NCBI GenBank assembly: GCA_036971715.1
Contig: JAVHJL010000004.1
Span: 2,232,001-2,296,000, forward strand
Source of the DNA: Arthrobotrys musiformis
Taxonomy: Eukaryota; Ascomycota; Orbiliomycetes; Orbiliales; Orbiliaceae
Direction of reading: 5' to 3'
DNA length: 64,000 nt
The notes below the pieces were generated by a model. The model ran no database searches. It saw only the letters and a list, made by a program, of their open reading frames with translations, and was not told the origin of the DNA. This document shows positions 44,054 through 57,798 of this stretch, one piece after another. Each line of letters begins with the position of its first letter. The stretch's first letter is position 1. The position numbers and the translations under genes were made by a program.

Positions 44054-46727
44054 ATGGAGCCTACAGAATTCGCAACGCTCCAGAAGGACGCCTCCCTGGG
44101 CCTGGTCAAACTCGTCAAGACAGCGAAGACCCTCTCTTCAGGAGACATCGCCTTCAACAAATCCCTAGATGCAGAGTTTTCCACCGTCCTCGAGAATACC
44201 AACAGCAAGGTTCTGGGGTTAATCAATGATTTGGTTCGAAATGCCACCGACGGATCGGATATTAAATTCGAGAATTTTGAGGACGCGGATAGTGTGGAGA
44301 CGCGATGGTCTGTTATCTCAGAGGTCGTTGACTTCTTGTTGGAGAAGGCGGTATGGAAAGACCTCTTATTCCTTCCCCAGCATGTGTCAGTCTGCTCTGA
44401 GTAGAGGCTCACGACTATGCTCCGCCGAGCGCCTGGATTCGAGACTAACAACTGTGGTCATTTTTTCTCTTTCTCTTGCACCAGGATTTATGTATGGATG
44501 AATATACAGGCACCGTGAAGAGGGGCATCATGCAAACGACACAGAGCAACTACAAGTCGGCCCGGACGGATAAGCGGGCAGGCGAAGGAAGGAAGGCGTT
44601 CAACAAGAGCCTGCACATGGCGAAACCTCAGCTACAATTCAAAAAACCACTGTCGCCTCTCGACTCGGGTCCTTATAAACCACGTTTGGAGAAGAAGCCC
44701 CACGCGATCAAGTCACTAGAAGAAAGCTTGGTTCCAACCATAGTAGATGGCAGGGAGAAGTATCCACATCCGTACCTAGAGGAAATATCACAGTATAGGT
44801 TCCCGGATAGGGTTCGAAAGGAGGTGGAACCGATCCCGTACAAACCTTTCGAATCGACTACGGCAATATTTGTGGATTCTCCAGAATTGCTACAGGAAAT
44901 GCTACAAGAGTTATTGAAGGCGGAGGAAATAGCTGTGGATTTGGAACATCACGATTTTAGGTCATATATCGGATTGGTTTGTTTGATGCAAATCAGTACA
45001 CGCGACCAGGACTGGATAATTGATACACTGAAACTAAGGGACGAGCTTGAGATCCTGAATGAGGTTTTCGCGAACCCCAATATTGTGAAGGTATGTTAGG
45101 TTTTATTGTTTGTGGTCGTACGGCCCTTGGGTGCTAACGTTCGATAGGTCTTCCATGGTGCCTTCATGGATATTATATGGCTTCAGCGAGATCTGAATAT
45201 CTACGTCGTGGGTCTTTTCGATACATATGATGCCGCCAGGTCCCTAGGGTTCACCGGCCACAGCCTCGCCTTCCTTCTCAAAAAATATATAAATTTTGAC
45301 GCCGACAAGTCGTACCAATTGGCGGATTGGAGAGTCAGGTATGAACATAACCAGCCAAGTTCGATAAGAAATAAAATAATATAAATCGAGACTGACAGGA
45401 AACGTCAAGACCCATTCCTCAGGAAATGTTTGACTACGCAAGATCCGACACACACTTCTTGTTGTACATCTACGATAACATGAGGAATGAACTTATAAAG
45501 AAAACTGCCGGAGCGGAGGAAGATAAAATCGATGGCGTGCAAGAAGGGTCAAAAGAAACAAGCCTCAAAACCTACGATATGGAGCCCTACGACTCGGTTA
45601 ATGGCATTGGGTCTCGCGGCTGGTTATCAATCCTGAAGCACAATGCGGTCAATTTCACAGACGAGCAGTTTGCAGTCTTCAAGGCCGTGCACGCATGGCG
45701 TGATAGGGTTGCGCGGGAGGAAGATGACAACCCGCACTTCGTAATGTCAAAAAATCACCTTCTCAACTTCGCGAGACAAATGCCTGTCGATCCAGCCGCT
45801 GCATTATCAGTCAGTAATACTCCATTACTAAGGTCTAAACTAGCCGACCTCGTTTCCACGATCAAGGAAGCCAAGGCGAACCCTGTGCCGTTCAGTTCGA
45901 TACAGCATCTCTTGGTTACCGCCGGGAAATACTGGAGCCCACAGCCTAAAGAAACGAAGGCCGGCGCCGAGGAGGGATTAAATATCATGCCAATGCTTGG
46001 CGCGGGAGACGCAGGATCAAAGACAGATCAATCACAGTTTTGGGGGAGCACGTTCGGTGGCAGCCGTTGGCAGGTTAAGGATCTCGTCATCGGTGTAAAA
46101 GACATTTCGCTCGCGCTACCCTTGCCCAATCTTACAGCTACTGTTCTCGAAGGCCCTGACAGTCTTGAAACCCAGCCGCTGATCCCCCGTGCAGATTACA
46201 TCAAAAACAGGGAAGTGAAGTCGGAGACAGCGGATATCGTTGTTATCAAGAAGTTGGGTAGTGCGCGGAAGCGGAAGCTTGAAGAAGATGATGTTCAAGA
46301 TGTGCACCAGGGTGATGGATCGGCATCCGATCCGGACTCTCCAAGCTCCCAAACTGGAGGCGCGGGCAGTGCAGGGGCCCTATCCGGAAATGATGTGGGC
46401 ATGGAAGAGGAGCTGGAGACAGTTCAGCTTTCAAAGCTCGACAAGCGAGCCGCTCGGAAGGCAGAAAAGAAGCGCAAGAAACAAGAAGCGAAACAAAAAT
46501 CAACACAAGGGGACGAGGATCTTCAGGAGGATGGTGGGGACGATGACGAAAAGACGGGGGAATTCAAGGCGTTTGATTACGCATCGGCACCATCGATAAT
46601 GAATGCGAAGAAGGAAATCGACAGTAGCAAAACGTTTGATGGGAGCAAGAAATATGATGGGGGACCGAAGGGTATGAGGGCTCGCCGGCGCGAAAAGGAA
46701 GGCAAGAGCTCAACTATGAGAGCCTAA
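44054..46727 (+). CDS. RRP6: RRP6, nuclear exosome 3'-5' exoribonuclease
   Basis: A DEDD-Y exonuclease of the nuclear exosome, processing rRNA, snoRNA and aberrant transcripts. Exons are 44054-44350, 44485-45090, 45148-45338 and 45410-46727; 803 residues. An N-terminal PMC2NT-type domain precedes the catalytic domain. Motif I is AVDLEHHDFRSYIGL (D251, E253), motif II FHGAFMDIIWLQRDL (D309) and motif III DYARSDTHFLLYIYD (Y374, D378), so all catalytic residues are present. An HRDC domain follows (about 451-530, starting QFAVFKAVHAWRDRVAREED). The C-terminus is acidic and lysine-rich with KKRKKQEAKQK-type basic clusters, fitting nuclear localisation. The start at 44054 was chosen over an in-frame ATG 23 codons upstream because family homology begins with MEPTEF. 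The intron before motif III ends at an unusual CGTCAAG acceptor. Confidence 0.95.
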
Positions 46728-47255
46728 CTGTGAAATAATGTGACAAACACACCAATAAAAAAACGAATAAAAAAATTTAAAAATCAAAAAGAGGAATTTA
46801 ATCAAAGATACCAAATACCAATCGATACCTATCGTTTGCATTCTCGCGGGCTGAACTGAAGGGTGTGTACACGTGTTGTCCGGGAGGAAGAATATGATGG
46901 CCTACGGTCAGAAGAAGTTACACAGATTGCGGTGGCGGTCGCAATTTAACCACGAAAAAAGTGCTCGGCCCAGACCACGAAAAAGGGACCCCACGGGCAC
47001 TAAATGGGGGGTTCGTAGTTAGGTCTAGCTTCGAATTAGCATTGGGATTATCGAGTGGGGATGGGAAAAAAAGATGGATTTGAATGTTCGGGTCCAATGC
47101 CTGCAATAGATCAATTGAGGGACACTAAAAAGCTTCGTTGAAGTCTTGGTTGGCGACAAGGACGAGCGAGAAGGGGCTAATTAAGATTATTACACAAACA
47201 GGCCCACATTTCTAGGTTGCACGAACCCAAACGGACCGATTAACCTCGAAATCCA

Positions 47256-47256
<1 letters not shown>

Positions 47257-47298
<42 letters not shown>
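47257..47298. repeat. (AC)21 microsatellite
   Basis: 42 bp of perfect AC dinucleotides, the longest dinucleotide run seen in the window. Confidence 0.97.
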
Positions 47299-47302
<4 letters not shown>

Positions 47303-47347
47303 ACACGGCCATGCGATATCGAAAGTATGTAAGGGCATACCATACCA

Positions 47348-47383
47348 TATTTTATATATTTTATATATTTTATATATTTTATA
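47348..47383. repeat. 9-bp TTTTATATA tandem repeat
   Basis: Four tandem copies of a 9-bp unit, about 50 bp downstream of the AC microsatellite. Confidence 0.9.
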
Positions 47384-48241
47384 CTCGGATAAGTATCGAC
47401 GTCAACTGCAACGGAGAATGATCATATCAATATTATATATTACTCGACTCCGGTGACAATCATGGCATGAGGAAACCAATCACCTCCCTCAGCGAATGGG
47501 AAGGGTGGTTACATTTTCTGAATTCCAGATGCATGGTCCGCCATCGAGGCCCTGTCATTGCATAATGGGAGACCCACCCCTGAGCAAGGCTCTGGAGCAG
47601 GGTCTGTGCCGCGGACCTCTCCTTCTCTGCAATGTACCGCACATTTACATTTTTTTCGATATCTGGCTAAGAAGTGTTTACACTAATTAGCATACGAATA
47701 CTGACAGGTGGAGATCTGGGAATGCGTGTACATACATGTACCGACCCAACATAGTATGTAGAAAAGAGGAATAGTATACATACAGGCTGACGGGCAAGCG
47801 AACATGCAGGCCGGAACCCGTTAGTTAGCCACCATACCAGACTATCTATTATACTGTTATAAACGAATTCTCCTGAAAGTGTTGGAGACATCTATCCATT
47901 CTCACGTACTTTACTCGTCTGGTGCATAGCGCATCATATAGCGTGGTCGCGATACTATAGTATAGGATACTCGGTGGTTAATTCTCTGGGTTCTCTCCTG
48001 CCACAGCCAGCGCCAGCGCCAATGCCACAGCCCCCCCCGGCCACCACCACCAGTTTTCCGGGATAAGTACTTAAGATACTTAAGATAACCACCTCCCGCG
48101 TTCGCTCGTTCGCTCGTTCGTTTTGGCGATTTATTATCGAGAATAAATACTCCTTTCGATTCACACGGGAATCTTGTTTACTATATAAAGCGGCCAGTTC
48201 CAGCTCTTGGCACTCACTGCCTGCCCTGTCTGCACCTTAAA

Positions 48242-48320
48242 CTCAACCCAACCCAACCCAACCCGACCTGACCCAACTCAACTCAACTCAAAGACTCGAC
48301 TCGACTCGACTCGCCTCGAC
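48242..48320. repeat. Drifting pentanucleotide repeat CCCAA to CTCAA to CGACT
   Basis: An 80-bp run of 5-bp units whose sequence changes stepwise (CCCAA, CTCAA, CGACT, CGCCT). It lies about 170 bp before the FUT8-like start and is read as noncoding leader. Confidence 0.85.
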
Positions 48321-48485
48321 CTGGTCAAGTAAAACAACGGATGCGGATGGACATGGACAGCCTTTATATCTCCTAGCAATAGCGCCGTTGTCGTCGTCGG
48401 CTTTTGTCGGTACCTTTCTATCGAATCCATCGGATCACTACCTAGGTATTTACCTACATAGTATTATATATATAATAACACCCAT

Positions 48486-50603
48486 ATGAGCATTTCTTCG
48501 GCCATGGGTCCCAAATTCCCCCATATCAAGGTCGTCTTCGGCGCCGTCGTATTCCTCGCCCTCCTGCTTTTCACCCTATCATCATATCGAGTCTCTAGTA
48601 TTATCCCCATACCAGTATCCAAAGGTAACTCCACCTCTTTCCCATCTGCAGACTTTCGAGGTTGTTTATTTCGTCTTTTGTTATTGATTATACTTACTCT
48701 TCTCCCTCATTTGTTCCCTTTCTAGATGTCGCCTCCGTTCACACGATCACAGCTACAGTCACCGTCACAGCGACAACAACGGCTACGACTACGAAAACGA
48801 CCTTTGAAACTTCACCTGCCACCTCTAAACCAACTGCTACGGGAATAAACCCCGACGAGCTCGATATCGAACAAATCGAAGCCGACTTCCCTATGGGCTA
48901 CAAAAACCCGAACAATTGGTTCCAAACTCCTTCGTCACCAAGAACGTATGCGAAAGAACTGAGAGAACTATTGACCGACGAACAGCTGGCCTTACTCCCT
49001 GGCTTTCAAGCTGCTGCACAAAACTGGCCCGAGAAAATCCGAAAGATGGAGAGTTTTTACGGAATCAATAGAACCGGTTCGTGGCAAGACCACATTCACT
49101 CACTAGATGACGATGGCCTCTCTCCATTGTACGTTTCTCGACTCTATTGCTTTCTTTCTTTTTTATTATTATCACCTTTCTATCATTCCTACTTTCAAAC
49201 CCCTTGAAATATTTCAGCCTCACTAACGTGTTGGACCGGTCCCTCCAACAGAACGAAATGGGCTCAGCAGTACATTTACGACCACCAGCATCCCAAGGAT
49301 TGCACAGGGAAGAAGTTTTATGTTCTCAAGAACAAATGGCCTCGTCATGGACTCGGTGCCATCATTCGTCGCGTATTCATTGAACTGTCTGGGGCAATTC
49401 AAACCGACAGAATCTTGATTTTCGATCCAAAGAATGCCCCTGGTAACACATTGGTCGACGAGAGCTGTGGCAAGAGTACGGGCACGTATGCTTCACTGGA
49501 ATGTGTTATTGAACAGCTGTCATCCTGCGCTTCTTACGCGACGGAGGAAAATTCGGTCCATGCAATCGATCCTTCGGAAGCCAAGGATGGGAGGGTCAGG
49601 GATACCGTCCCTTTCGTTGAACTTGTCTACAGCTCATATTTCGCCGGAACCGGTGTGTCGCCTGGTGGGTCGGTTCTAAGATACTGGTGGCGGGCTCAGC
49701 TATATGGCTATATTCTCCGACCAAACCGTGCCGCATTAGAACGTATGACGGAGTTGAGATTGAACAAGACGCTTCATCAGGGTTTCGAAACCAACCGTGG
49801 TAATCTCGACAATGTAAGCAATCACATTTTCATGTTACATTTTGGAACCCAACGAAGGATGAAGAGACGGGGAATGAGAAGAAGAAGAAGGAGAAGAGCG
49901 GTAGCTAACACTTGAACTAGCCCGAGGAACGTGAAGTTCTATTTCCATTACCGCCCTCGACAGTCTCAATACATATACGACACGGTGACAAAGCTGGAGA
50001 GGGGCGCCTAATTTCAACAAGAGATTATATTGTCGCGGCGGAGCGGTTCATTCTTAGGAATCCACTAAGCTACATGAAACGAGCATTCCTGAGTACCGAA
50101 GACCCTGGCGCAATCGCTGAGGCAAAAAGAACGCCATTCGTAAACCCTATTCGGAGTTTTGGCAACATAGATTGGACCTGGTAAGTATTTGATCTTAATA
50201 GCTCCCTTATTTGGGAAGCTCATCTGCATTGTTCCAACAGCCTAACTAATGCGATCTGGCTTGGAAAAAAAACAGGTACTTCTCAAATATCCCACGTGTA
50301 GATGGGGGACCCCAGGCAAATCTTGAACTCGTCCATAACAAGACCGACTCTCTGCTTACACATATGATGCAATTGTGGATGGCCATTGAGTGTGATACGT
50401 AAGTGTAACCCCGGTTGTCCCCCCCTCGTGTGACTGCGCCCGGCTTGTGTAGCTAACCCGAGCTATTTAACACTAGGTTCGTCGGAAATCGCAACTCGAA
50501 TTGGAATAAAATGATCGATGCAATTCGCTGCACGTTGATGGATAAGTGCCGTGCCCCTTACATCGACGCTGGGTTCGTCGCAGATTGGGTCAATTTCCCG
50601 TAG
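48486..50603 (+). CDS. FUT8-like (GT23-type) fucosyltransferase-family protein, type II membrane
   Basis: Predicted Golgi glycosyltransferase resembling alpha-1,6-fucosyltransferases; donor and acceptor are unproven. Exons are 48486-48624, 48726-49128, 49252-49813, 49921-50180, 50276-50398 and 50477-50603; 537 residues. A short cytoplasmic N-terminus precedes one membrane anchor (about 16-33, VVFGAVVFLALLLFTLSSYR) and a Thr/Val-rich stem (ITATVTVTATTTATTTKTT). In the catalytic part, SIHIRHGDKAGEGRLISTRD resembles the HxRRxDK nucleotide-sugar motif of FUT8. YFSNIPRVDGGPQANLELVH and IECDTFVGNRNSNWNKMIDA resemble the second conserved block. The third exon starts at an acceptor (CCTCCAACAG) 30 nt downstream of a CACTAAC branch site; nearer AGs break the frame. 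A second ATG six codons downstream is an alternative start. Confidence 0.72.
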
Positions 50604-52142
50604 GGAAATTCGTTTTTAGCTACGTTGGAGCATTGCGTTTCGGTACGCAGCCTGAGTACCTTCTTCTTTCTGTAGATGTCCGGGGTTGAAGCCTCCGACT
50701 GGTTTATTGGGTCATATTGTTGGACGTTGACACATATATGCCTGTGCGCATCTCTTTTCATATAGACTAACATAGCGTGATGTTTCTCTTATGGCGTGGG
50801 ATTTTGTTCTTTTTGTCTGTTTTTTGGGTGTTCTGCTTCTCTTTCTTTTCTTTAATCTTCTTCGTGTGCAAATTCTCACTAAAAAGCTTTTTTTGTACAT
50901 TTTCCTTTTTCTTCCCTTCTACTTTACAATTTGATATGGAGGAGGAGGAGGAGGAGGGAGGCTACCTAGATACCATGTCCTATTTAGTAGGAACATACTG
51001 TATTGACCTAATAACGAAATAACTTAATGACATGATCACCATCACTAACTATCATCGTTCTTTTATTTAAGGCTTTGAGAACTGATAATAATTAATAATA
51101 ACATAGCCTGATTAGGAACATTGAAACACCAACAACCAGCAATCCCCAACCAACATTTTAATCTTTATGCTTTTTCACCTCCCTCGCATAAAATGCTTAG
51201 TTACCAGTACCGCTCCTGTGCCATGCTTTATGCCAGGCCTGGAGCAGCTTCCCGGAATACGGGAAACCCGGCAATGCGCCCTCTTGATGCTGCAGTAAGT
51301 GCGAACCCCAACATGTGACACCCCGCAATTGCATAGCCTCCCTCTCCCACCCCCTTCTATTCGTTCGAAAAGGTCGGGAAACGGGATCATGGTGACCCAC
51401 TTTTTGACAGGAAGTGGCCCCACTGGGTGGTGGATTCCGGGCTGGTTATGTCAGATAACAATCCCATCCGAGCGCCATGAGCGAAGCGCGAACTGATGTT
51501 TTATGTTGAAAAATGAGGTGTATTTATATACTCTGCGTTGACGTTACACTAAAGCGTTCCGATTCCACGCGTGCACAGCTGCGCTGCACAGGCGTATATA
51601 AATTTAAAGCGGATTACTATTTTAGAAAAGGCGATCGCCACGTTTTCGACGCGTGGAGAAAATGTGGTAATTCCATGTAAGGTAGCTACTACATATGCTT
51701 CTCATTGTATGTTCACACTATCCACAAACCCTGTTGACCAAACTGCTGGAGATTCACAGTCAGAAAGTTTAAGTGTGTCTATCTGATGGAAATGATTGAA
51801 ACCCCAACGGGGTCGACTATACTTAAAGCTATAACGAGCTGGAACGTGCAACAACAGTTTCATTCATCCTGCAATATAACAACCCGTTGCAATTGCGGGT
51901 CCCCTCTTCATCAACTCAAGGGGAGTTTACAAGTCATTCGTATCACTTGTGTGAATGCGTATACGTAGGCAGCTGACATTTTTTCGCAAGCAACTACTTA
52001 AGTAGCTTACGAGGCGGATTGCGCGGCAGCTTTAATTAAAAAACAATGTTTTATCAACATCCAACGGCCTGATTCATTGTCAGACTACCTCCTCCAGACT
52101 AAACTAAACATTACGAACCGAACGGGCGAGCGAACGGCAGAT

Positions 52143-52163
52143 TGTGTGTGTGTGTGTGTGTGT
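52143..52163. repeat. (GT)10 microsatellite
   Basis: About ten tandem GT units in the gene-poor region. Confidence 0.9.
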
Positions 52164-55100
52164 TTCAAATGAAATCCTACTCAGTTAGCCATTTCCTTTG
52201 CTAACTTTTTTATTCCTTCAGCCGCGCAGTTTTTTTTTATTGAAAAAAGTTCTACGTCTCTCTTTTTTTTGCATGGTCGCACAAATAAGGATACTTATCG
52301 CGATGTGCATGCGGGGGGCACATTTATACTTTGTGCCGCGGTGGGAATGGTCGGATTAGTAACGTATGGCGTGAAAAGAAAGCTTTGAGACATCCGGTGA
52401 GAGTTTTCGAGTAGGTTAGGTTTTCGTTCTATTAAGTAGTTACACGAAATCTAAAAGCGAGCAAAGAAAAGCTTAAATGTTATATGCACCTAGGTAAGCT
52501 ATGCTGTGGCTCAATTGATCATGTAATTGTGTAGATTGATCAGAGGCCATCGACAAGAAGACTACTATTGCCATAGTTTAGGCACCGCCGGTACTTACTT
52601 GTTTCACACACCCTGCGATTATGGACAAATATGTCCAGCAGCTGGCTTTTCCACGAAATGGCAAGAATTGGCGTTTCTTCTAATAAAAGCTTGAAAATTC
52701 TATTTAAAGGTCGCCAATTTCGAATGTGTAGCGAGGTTATTTATGAAACCCCAAAGCTATCCGGTATACTACAGTATTCCCTATATCCGAGACCCGTTTC
52801 GTCTCTGGCTCCTTCGAAGGGGAACCAAGCAGATAGAAGGAGAGTCTGGCTAATATCGCTAGTAAGGGGAACTTCCCTTCGGATAATGGCAATTACTTAA
52901 TTAGGCCCTGGAAAAGCAAAGCCCCAGTGTAGTCGCGAATCCCGCGTATACTACGAAGGTTAGATACATGTATGTATGTATATATGTACATACATCGGCA
53001 AGACTGCATCAGGAGGATACCCTCGGGTGAGTAGATAATGGCGGGATAGCAAAAAAACGAAAATAGACACGGCCTCGCCTAGAGCTACAATGCCTATGTG
53101 TAATACCCGCTGATAAATCTTATATTCCTAAAGTCCGAGAGCCAGCTCTCGTTGATGTGGCCTGTTCAGCCAGTCATCAGTAATGTTATCGGGTAACCGA
53201 CTAGCTAAATTTTTATATATATACACAGCTAGCTATAAGTGAAGTGTATTATTGAGATCTGAGACTTTCTTTTTAAGGTTTCGACGAGATACGTTGAGGG
53301 CCTGGAACTATGACTAATTAAGAGCTATAACGAAGTAGTTAAGGTGCATTTAGTAGGGTAATGACAGATTCTAGCAAGATCAATTGCTACCCCCAAGGCG
53401 ATCTACAAAAGAAAACCTACGCGATAGATCTCTTGTCCCATGTTTCCCGCCTTTTGATTTAAGCCAATGGGTGCATTTTGACTATAGGTGGCGTTCTTTG
53501 GTGCCACCTATCCGGTCAATAGACCGTCCTTCGTCGGACGTTCGAGATTGTGAGCCCAAGTAGGAGGCTTTTGACGTCGTAAAGTATTGGAGCTTGGGGA
53601 GGTTATTGTTCCGCGGGATATATATGTTTTATCGGCTGGTTACCTAGGAGATATTGGGATAGAAGGATAAAAAGAATGCATTGGAATAAAGATCTCCCCG
53701 TTTGGCAGCGCAGGAGATAAAATAAATGATGCATTGTTGCCTTACATATGTATGTATACCCTTGGAGGTATATTATACTATTATTATTCGAGGTTGGCAA
53801 TCGCAATCGCAGTCAAATTCGGTGGGTTCGCATCGGCGGACGACTTTTCCGGAGTCATATTGCATTTGTTCCTATATGAATCCGATCCGGCCTAAACCAA
53901 ACGGGTAATCAGTCATCTCATCATTGAGCCCCTCAATTCGCTGGAGTTACACAATCCAGTTGCAATTTTATGACGAGACAGAAATTGCAACTTGGTTTGG
54001 TTGTATTTTTGAGCTGAAGGTCACATGATAGCTCCACACACCATCCTGCACAACATTTTCAGGTTCGGTTTTTTTTTTTATTTTTCCCATCTCGTTTTTC
54101 TCGGACAGGGATAGCTCTGCCTTTTTGCTACCCCCGTGACCATTTCTGATATGATTGATAATTTTTTCCCCTTCAGCTCCAGGACGCTTGTTCGTTTTGA
54201 GCTCACTCATTCGTCAAGAGGAGGGCTGCTCATCTCAAATGCCGCCAGGAACAAGGTAGCTTCAGGAATGTTGGTCTACTTGGGATGTTGATAATGCAAG
54301 TGTTCAAAAAAGTACCCAGTACCTCGCGGAAAAGACCAGTTGTCGGTCAAATATCTGTAGAGGTACTTTTTTCCTTCTGTCGGTGGAGGTATTTAAAAGT
54401 TTTCCAAGAACTCGAGGTACCCACCCGAACCAGATGACTGGATTTTTCTCCGTTCAGCCTGCCCGTCGTTCCTGCTTTTTGCACGCTATCATTCGCTCGC
54501 AAGGATTCTTTCGCCAATTGCAGGCGGTTCGTTGGCCATGAGGGCCAAGGGCCGATGTCACTTTCTTTCCCTTCGGATGAAGAGAGGAAAGTGGTTGGAG
54601 AATAGCGAGCGCTAGCCTTGGAGCTCGTGTTAAAGATTTCCAACAAGCTATAACCGAATTTGCACAGAAATCGATGCATCGATGTTCGGAACTCGGGAAG
54701 CACTTAGCGATTGTTCTGGGGGGTCGAGGAAAAGAATCATCACCACGATCGTCGATCGTCACTGAATTCATGAAGCTAATGCCAAAGCCCTTGTTTGGCA
54801 AACATGCTAATTAACTTAACTTTGGCTGGGTCCTTGTGAGGAAGGGGGAATTAGGGTTTGTGTCATGACAAAGTGCGAATGAAGTAGCTAATTGTGATCA
54901 CATTTGGACTTGACTCCTGGATCCCCCATTCATACCTCATATTTGATAGGTATTATAACGCTATTGTTGCGCAATGCAGTGACATGTTCGAGTGGATTGG
55001 GCAGTTATCTTACTAAGAGTGGTCTGATGTTTCGCCCCTCTCTAGTTAGCTCTCTCTGGGGTCCCTCTCTCCCCTTCTCTCTCTCTCGTTTCGGTCGATA

Positions 55101-57798
55101 AAACTGATGTTCTGAGATCTGGATCTTGAGAGATCTACGCTTGTTCGGAAATGCTCTCCAGAACATGTCCATGCGCTCTGACGATCTGTATATACGGAAA
55201 TACATACATGTATGTACATATACTTGTATACTAGTAACGACTTGCTTGTGTAGCTAGGTACTTAGGTAGCAAGTCGTAAATGTGCAGCTGTCGAACAGAA
55301 TGCTATATGAGGATGCACTCTTTTTTTTTTTGACCGTTACTTGCAGGGTAAATACTAGCTCCTGCACCTGTTGACCGGTTGTGGGATCGTTTCTGCAGCC
55401 CCTCGCTTTGTGCCACTCACTGCGACAAGAACGGTTTTCGAACTTTCCTCAAGGGCACCTTTCTTTTATATAAAAATAAATAAAAAAATGGCATTGACGG
55501 TATAATCGTCTTCGTTTCGGAGCTTGGGCGTGGCATAGTACTTGGTAATATACGGACCTATGTGTACCTACATCGAGCAGGCGTTATTGGAGTATTTTCA
55601 GAAAAGGGCGTCGGAAGGGTCGTAATTCTGGAGCAGGATCCGTCTCGTTCCTGTCGCCAGAAATCAGGAAAACGACCCTGGCCCTGACCAGCTTTCCCTC
55701 GCCCACCCCCCTGGCTCGAAAAGCCTACTACAACCGCCATGAGATGGGTGGCATTTATAAAGTCTGAGCCCGAATTTACATACAATCAATCATGTTTCCA
55801 ATCAGGAGATAAACAAGGGAAGGGAGGGGAAAAAAAAAAGAAGAACAAAAAGAAGGGACCCATTTTGCATATGCATTTGCGCTTGCATTTCTGACCGTTA
55901 ACGGTCTCTGTGTGACTTCTGGCTTCGTCCGCCCACCCTCCCGCTTTATATTAATATATCAGATGCAGACATATATACTTCACCACTACTTAAGTACAAT
56001 ACATACTTGCTTGCTTGCCAGTGAGGACCTACGAATTTGCGTGCATGCATAGTACATCAGTAGAGCAGACAAGAGGCTCGTAACGAGGATATTGTTCCAT
56101 CTTACAACCAAAGCAAAGATCGATCACACGCCCTTCTTGGTTTCCTGATTCTTCCTGTCGCTGTCCCTGTTAGCAGCTGTTATTGGTATATTGCATTCCT
56201 CCACCGTACTTTAGGTAAGTACTTCCCACACACCACACATCCACATCCGCATCCACAGTACACACCCATCCACAGCGCATACGATTGCAACCCCCCTTTC
56301 CCTTCCCTTCTTCCCTTTCCCTTCCTTTCTTTTTCCTTTCTTTTTCCTTCCTCTTCTTCTTTTTACCCTTATCACCAGTGCAGTGTCGCTCCGCCCAGGC
56401 ACGTAGGGAGGCAAGTATTGTACGCTACATACATAGTACTTGCATACTCACATGCTATAGTCCCGAGTACTAAGTACTTACCCACTTGCTTACCCACTTA
56501 CCTGCCAAGGTACAGACGGGCAGGCATACAGACGGCCGGCACAAGTCAGGCACAGGTACGGAATACAGGTACAGGTACAGATACAAGCCCGCCAATCCAA
56601 TCCAATCCAATCCAGGAACACAATTCCCACAGCGCACCGCAAGGAACACCAACAAGAACACAACTGTTTCTTGTTGGTCTTTGCTTTGATCTGAGTGATT
56701 GCAATTGCAACTGCAATCGACCCTGGTAATGATTATTTTATCTTGGTTTATTTTACTTTTTGGGTTTATATAGTATTATTACTATCGCTATCCTCGTTAT
56801 TATTATTGTTGTTGTTGTTATTGTTATTACTTTAACATTACCCTTTGCCTCTATTACACTACATTATATTACATTACACACAACATCGAGGCATACAAAC
56901 CAGACTTACCTACTTGCTTAAGTAAGTACCTATATACCTACTGATATCCGCAACCGCCTCACTGGAAATTATATCCTCATCTCATCTCTTTTCATTCGTT
57001 CATTTATTCTCCCTTTGCATCTGCGATTAGTTGATTGTGGAGTTGTTTTGATTTTCTTTTAATTTATTTTCATTTGTTTCTATAATTTTCCCTAGTCGGC
57101 TTATATATTGATTGGTTCGTCATCGACAGGCAGACATACCAACCTATTACTTACTGGAATACTGTCGTATTCGTTTCAATCGAAAGGAAGACCTTATTAA
57201 GAAAGGTATGTACTAGCTTAAGTACTTAGATACATGTGCAAGACAGACGGAGTCGCGATATGATAGCATGCTAGCAGCGAGATTGAAATTGGGCCTAAAC
57301 TCCGACCCAGATCTGAGTCGACATTCGCGGCAGATATTGATATATTGCAGAAGTCTTGATCGAGATATATTCCATACATACATACACACATACACATACA
57401 TACTTCATCCAAACAAATAAATAAGATAGAACTTGCTTACTTACTTCTGTGCGCTGATGTAACTAACCGCAATTGCAAAGCATAAGGCACCGGCCAGCGG
57501 AGGACCATATTTCTGGACTCCAATATCAACACTGGCATCTGGCATCGGGCTAGCGTTCCCTCAGATCAGGTTCTGGTTCTGGCCTCTCCGCCTTCTATCG
57601 CTCTATCAGGACCGAAGTAGTTATCACTAGCAGCAGGGGACATTGCTTGCGGGTAGAATCTCTGCACCATCCGCCCCACACAGAGAAAACAGCAGGTCCA
57701 GCCAGCAATCTCGCTTCGTTCCTGCCATCCTCCCACACGCCCTCCTCATCACTGCATCCACCCATCCATCCTCCATAGATCCCATCGTCTTCACCCTC

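Larger units (their letters stand above)
46728..48485. other. RRP6 3' flank and upstream region of the FUT8-like gene
   Basis: A 1.75-kb region without a recognised gene. It carries three distinct simple repeats, listed separately, and a double AAGTACTTAAG element at 48063-48086. Confidence 0.6.

Noticed and set aside
50604..55500. Transposon remnant
   Set aside because: No terminal repeats, target-site duplication or transposase/reverse-transcriptase motif was visible.
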